Assembly (NCBI GenBank): GCA_022829145.1
Contig: CM040747.1
Coordinates: 31,522,936 to 31,586,935, forward strand
Length of the DNA: 64,000 nt
Direction: 5' to 3'
DNA from: Albula goreensis
Lineage: Eukaryota; Chordata; Actinopteri; Albuliformes; Albulidae
Both the position numbers and the translations under genes were made by a program. The notes under the pieces were generated by a model, which saw only the letters and a list, made by a program, of their open reading frames with translations, did not search any database and was not told where the DNA came from. Shown one piece after another: positions 47,859 to 64,000 of the stretch (position 1 is its first letter; each line of letters opens with the position of its first letter).

Positions 47859-49897
47859 AAAAACCTTGCAAGCCTTCGGAAATCACAACACACACTGACA
47901 TACTGAAACAGTTCAGCTCTACGGAGGAAACGACCAGCTTAAACAGAGGTGGAAGTTCAAACAATGGTAGATTTACAGGGACATAAATATACAAAGAGAG
48001 GACAGCGCCTTTCGTCTTTTCGCCCGCCATTCTGGGACAGCCTCCGTTACGTGAAGAAGCACGTGGCCCGCCCGCGGCCGGCCAAACGACCATCTCAGAC
48101 CGACGACAGAACGGCGTTCTTCAAGTCTGACAGGAAGTGCTTACAGGTAGTTGAATGGGCTTTTTTTCCACACAGTACTCTTTCTTTACAGTAACAGGTT
48201 CATGTACATGCACCAGAACAAGAACCAAACCAGGAATGATCCGGAAACAAACCTCAAACTTCTCTGTTATCATTTTTCGAAGATGATTAAGGGTAAATAT
48301 TTTTTCCAAGAGAGTGCATACATGCGTACATTTACAACTTGACAGGTAATCTGAATAAATAGCAATTGTCTGGCATTTGATTCAATTTTGTCTATCTCTT
48401 ATTTACTTTATATTTATACGTCATCTCTTTACAATAAAGGCACTATGAAAAGAAAGGCTGGTCCTTCTTTATTTTAATAAAACCAAAGTCCTTTTCCTAT
48501 CTTAACTAACAAGTTCCTCAGTGGAAAGTGTGGTACACATAAAGATAAGCAACTGATAGTGAAGGGTACTAAACAGATGGAGTTGGAAGTAGTCTAAAAA
48601 TTCTTAAGTCCTGGGCCCCATTCTTCAGGTTCCCACCTTCAAACCCCTACAGCTGTCAACCCCCAGTCGGGTGGGATAAACCTACCTACCCCAATGTCAG
48701 TTGTATCGACTTGTCAGGACAATAAGTCCCGCAGAAAGAAGAAATAAACAAGACTAGCAAAATCTTCATTCCTACTGCCTGTTTTTTCCCCACAGTTATG
48801 TGCTGCGTTGTACTTTAATAGCGAGGTTGTCTGCTCCCTACGAAGAGGAATTTGTTTTAAGACGGGAGCTGCTTTGGTGCTCCTCCTCCTCCTCCTCCTA
48901 GCTGGAGCGCTGCACCTCCTTAACGTGGGTACCCACCGTGCCTATGGACCACCACATGCACAAGTGTCCGTCCACCATCCCACCCCCCCTTCCCCCGTTA
49001 AGAGGTAAAAAAATAAAGTAACCTTTTTAAATTACAAAAGAGTGGAACGTACAAAAGAGAAAACCCAGTTAAATACGATTTTCGAATCCCACACGCGAAA
49101 CATGCCTTTTTTGATTTCGTCTTTATATATATTTCTGTGCGTATGTATCATATAATATTATAATACTATATTTCTGTGTGTATATGGTATTATAAAACTA
49201 TATATAGACACGAATGCACACTATACAAATGCAAAAAAAAAATAAAATATATCGACAGACTCCTAACATGTTGCTCTCGTTTACCATTGTTTGAACTACC
49301 AAATATTTGCACTGCAGCTTGGGTAAACTTATTGCCTAAAGCTCATCCTCAAAAAAAAAAAAGTTTAAAAAATTATTTTTGAACTTCTGTTACTAGCAGT
49401 TGTTATGGCACAAAACTAAGTCATTTCTACTGAAGTCCAGTGGAATAGGGAGTTCTTCCTCTTGGAAATAGTTTTTTTTTTTTTTTAAATGGGGGGACAT
49501 CCACTTGTGGAAAGCCAGTTCTTCGCATGACAAGTTGAAAGAAAATACCTTAATCAAGCAGCTAGACACGAACGCGCTCCGTTGAACACCCCCTCGCTTC
49601 TCAGACATTCCTGTTAAAAACTGTCACATGTGTAATCAACGAACAAAGTCAGCTGTTGGCACTGGCAGCTGTCCCTCCAGTTAAAGGAAAAGGTCAACGA
49701 GAAGTCTGTTCCAAAGCGTCACTTTTTACTGGTTTGTTCCCTTTGAAAGAGTATGGGGGTGGGGGAGGGCGAGCACCTTCCCCTGCTGCTAGTCCCCTCT
49801 GTGGATAAACCGGCCCACTACTGAGCGCGCTCCGTACCAGTCCCTCGCCGACAGAAACAAAAAAAAGTTTACCTTCTTATAGTTGTATCTTTTTACT

Positions 49898-49903
49898 TTT
49901 ATT
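49898..49903 (-). terminator. ppp2r5c: candidate poly(A) signal of ppp2r5c
   Basis: On the minus strand AATAAA occurs about 445 nt after the stop. A later AATAAA near 47314-47319 could end a 3-kb UTR. The sequence cannot decide between them. Confidence 0.35.
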
Positions 49904-50346
49904 TTTACTTTTGAATGAAATGACAATAAAATGTTCGATGCAGGCACGTTAACATTCAGGGTGCAGGGAATGGGGGAAATGGGGAGAAAGAAAATAAATA
50001 AAATAAGCAGAACACCTGAGAAAGCTGAAACCCTAATGACCAGAGTGAGGGAAAGTGGGGGCGTGCACCTCCACCGCAGGGCGGGGCGGGGCGCGTCCTA
50101 CTTCCTGTGCTGACGGCTTTGACGCACGCGCTGGATTCTGCAGGATGGGGGGGCGGGGCCGGATGGGGTGGGTGGCGAGAGCAGAGGGACTGGGCCTGGA
50201 GGCGGGGCAGCTGGGGGAGGGGTGGGGCGGGGGGCGGGGTCGGGCGGTGGGCTCGGTCCGAGGCGAACGCTTGCTCGAGCGTTCGGTAACAAGGGGCGGG
50301 GGCCGAGGTGGTCATCGTCGGTGGAAGGGGACGGGACGGGGGGGGC

Positions 50347-62292
<11,946 letters not shown>

Positions 62293-64000
62293 CTGTGGGG
62301 GGTGGAGTTTGGGGGACAAAAGGTCTCGGTTCAGTTAAATCCACAAGCTTTCCCAGACAGTGGGCACAGTCATTTCCGGTAAGGTAAGGCCGAAGCAGCT
62401 CACTCCGGGCACAGCGGGCATTGGGTTACCAAGTTCAATCGGATGCCTTGGCGACTGACACCATCATAAAGCTTCCATTACCGATCTGGCTCCTGGCTCC
62501 TCACTCTAAATCCCCACTGAAACTCAGAGTTCATTATACTATCACGGTAAATTTATCCTCGCTGCTACAAAATCAGTTTAAACTGAGCGATTCATGATAC
62601 AGCAAGCCAACCAATGCACACGTTTCCTGGTAAATGAATGGTGTGCTGACTAATACCGCAATTAGACTTCCAGTAAGGTAAACCAAAGGATCAGCGAGCC
62701 AAAGCAGCTCACTTTCAGCACCATGGAGATACAGGATTTCTGGCAAACAGGAACTGGAAACACTGACAGGTACACAAACAGCACGTGTAAACATCACTAA
62801 CAAAGCAGCAGAATTGTTACGGGTGCGATCAAATGTTTTGCATCATATGTATACAGAAGTGCTACTTGGAAAAAGACATTACACCTTAAAAAAACACAAC
62901 CCACAAAACATTATTCTAATGGGCTGATGGGAGATGTAGTTCAATACCAGTATGGAGGCCATTCTACACTATTGTAACCCACTTCAGAATCTCAGGTTCT
63001 GGCTTCATAACGTCCTTTGTGAGATGCTTCATGACACGTTGACCTTTCGGAAGCTGAGAGAGTCTGTGTTTTGAGCACAGATGGGGTCATGGAAGTTCAG
63101 CCCTCGCCGGAGATGTTAAAAATGTAGCACGATACGTCAAACATCTCAATTTCTATTTAAAATCAAAACCCCACATCATGCAGAAAACAAACAAATTATT
63201 CATGAGGCCATCCTCACAAATGATTAGAGATATCAGTTACTTGGCAACTGATGAGAAGGAACCCTAGAAAGTTACACAACCATAAGAGTCCCTCTGTAGG
63301 GGCCATAAAACTCTTAATCCAAAAGATATTCATTTGAGGAAATGAAGGACAAATGAAGGGCAAGTGGTTGCCTTTGAGGAGATTCACAGAGGGATTTCAA
63401 AGTAGCCCCTGATCTAGCTGGCCCTTTGAAAGGGGTCAAGACCAAGTGTAGAGGTGCCCAGGGGGGAGATGCAGAGGGGTCAAGGGAACATGAAAGGATC
63501 AAATTTGGACCACGCCACTGCGGCACGCGGCACCGATTCCCACAAAAGGCCCATTATCAGCCGCACCGTCACCCAGGAAGGCATGGAGTCAGTGGACAGA
63601 AGGTAGGGTAACCCCCAGTTCATACGTCAACTGCAGCGTCACAAGACCTTTGGGGTCCGGCAGCACAGTCCTTTTGGGGTGTGCCACACGTAGTCTGAGC
63701 TGCTGACAATGCACGCAAACATGGGGACTGCAGATGAAGACTCAGCCATGGCAAAATTCCGCACAATAAGTGAAAACGATGTTAAAAATGTGCACTATTC
63801 CTGCCGTATAAATGATGTCACGGAAAAAAAACATGCTGACACGCAGACATGCCTGCCCACTGGCTCGGTGATGAATGAGGCAAACACGCAAACCCATCTC
63901 TTCTGAAGAGACGCTCGTCATCTCCGGTGAATAATCCGCTACGCCATTAACGGGGGCGGAGGCAGGGGCAGGTACTAAAGAGAGCGAGGCATGAGGGAGG
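62293..64000 (-). other. ppp2r5c: ppp2r5c intron upstream of the DVPPAEQ exon
   Basis: Expected to be intron because the exon at 62093-62292 begins in phase 1. The short N-terminal exon (about 31 residues in human) was searched for by its GPFQPVVLLHIR block and not found. No other gene was recognised. Confidence 0.6.

Larger units (their letters stand above)
47300..50346 (-). other. ppp2r5c: possible ppp2r5c 3' UTR and flank
   Basis: No protein gene was recognised. 50050-50346 is extremely GC-rich: G runs on the plus strand, so C runs in the transcript. It holds an 8-bp-arm hairpin at 50264-50285. An (AAT)n microsatellite lies at 47815-47858. Plus-strand ORFs here are low-complexity products of base composition. 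Confidence 0.35.

Noticed and set aside
62293-62344. Alternative ppp2r5c start just upstream of the DVPPAEQ exon
   Set aside because: The open frame there begins at GTG, not ATG, lies behind a clear polypyrimidine-AG acceptor, and is best read as intron.

Overview
The window looks like nuclear DNA of a ray-finned (teleost-type) fish. The evidence is AT-rich, gene-poor vertebrate DNA with long CA/GT, ATT and GA microsatellites; fish-type Tc1, hAT and pogo transposon relics; tRNA-derived SINEs of the widespread fish type whose tail reads 'ggataaaagcgtctgctaaat'; an intronless selenoprotein gene; and a multi-exon gene with GT-AG introns. I cannot name the species.

Layout. 1-20,000 is mostly intergenic: a degraded tandem repeat at 4.8-5.2 kb, an intact-ended hAT MITE at 5.55-5.73 kb with an 8-bp target duplication, and an internally deleted Tc1 element at 6.5-7.2 kb. 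At 20,163-21,008 (+) lies a complete single-exon type 3 iodothyronine deiodinase gene (dio3) with an in-frame TGA read as selenocysteine, a TATA box and three GC boxes. A 74-nt hairpin follows 0.6 kb downstream. At 22.9-25.9 kb is a dead pogo-like transposon whose transposase tail holds a roughly 0.9-kb in-frame minisatellite. From 26 to 47 kb I see no gene, only a long inverted repeat (26.3-26.5 kb), a MITE candidate (30.4-30.8 kb), a perfect hairpin (35.3 kb), a seven-copy satellite of about 180-bp period (40.85-42.1 kb) and non-LTR retroelement tails.

From 62,292 down to 50,347 (-) are the 13 last coding exons of ppp2r5c, the B56-gamma regulatory subunit of protein phosphatase 2A. All splice sites and phases agree, giving 494 residues from the first (split) codon to the stop. 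Only the short N-terminal exon is missing and presumably lies beyond the window. The introns contain several decayed SINEs and hAT pieces.

The two genes do unrelated jobs (thyroid-hormone inactivation; phosphatase targeting) but are neighbours in tetrapods too, at the DLK1-DIO3 / PPP2R5C end of human chromosome 14q32, which supports both identifications. Here they converge tail-to-tail across about 29 kb. No imprinted-cluster genes (DLK1, MEG3, RTL1) were recognised. No virus-derived element was recognised.
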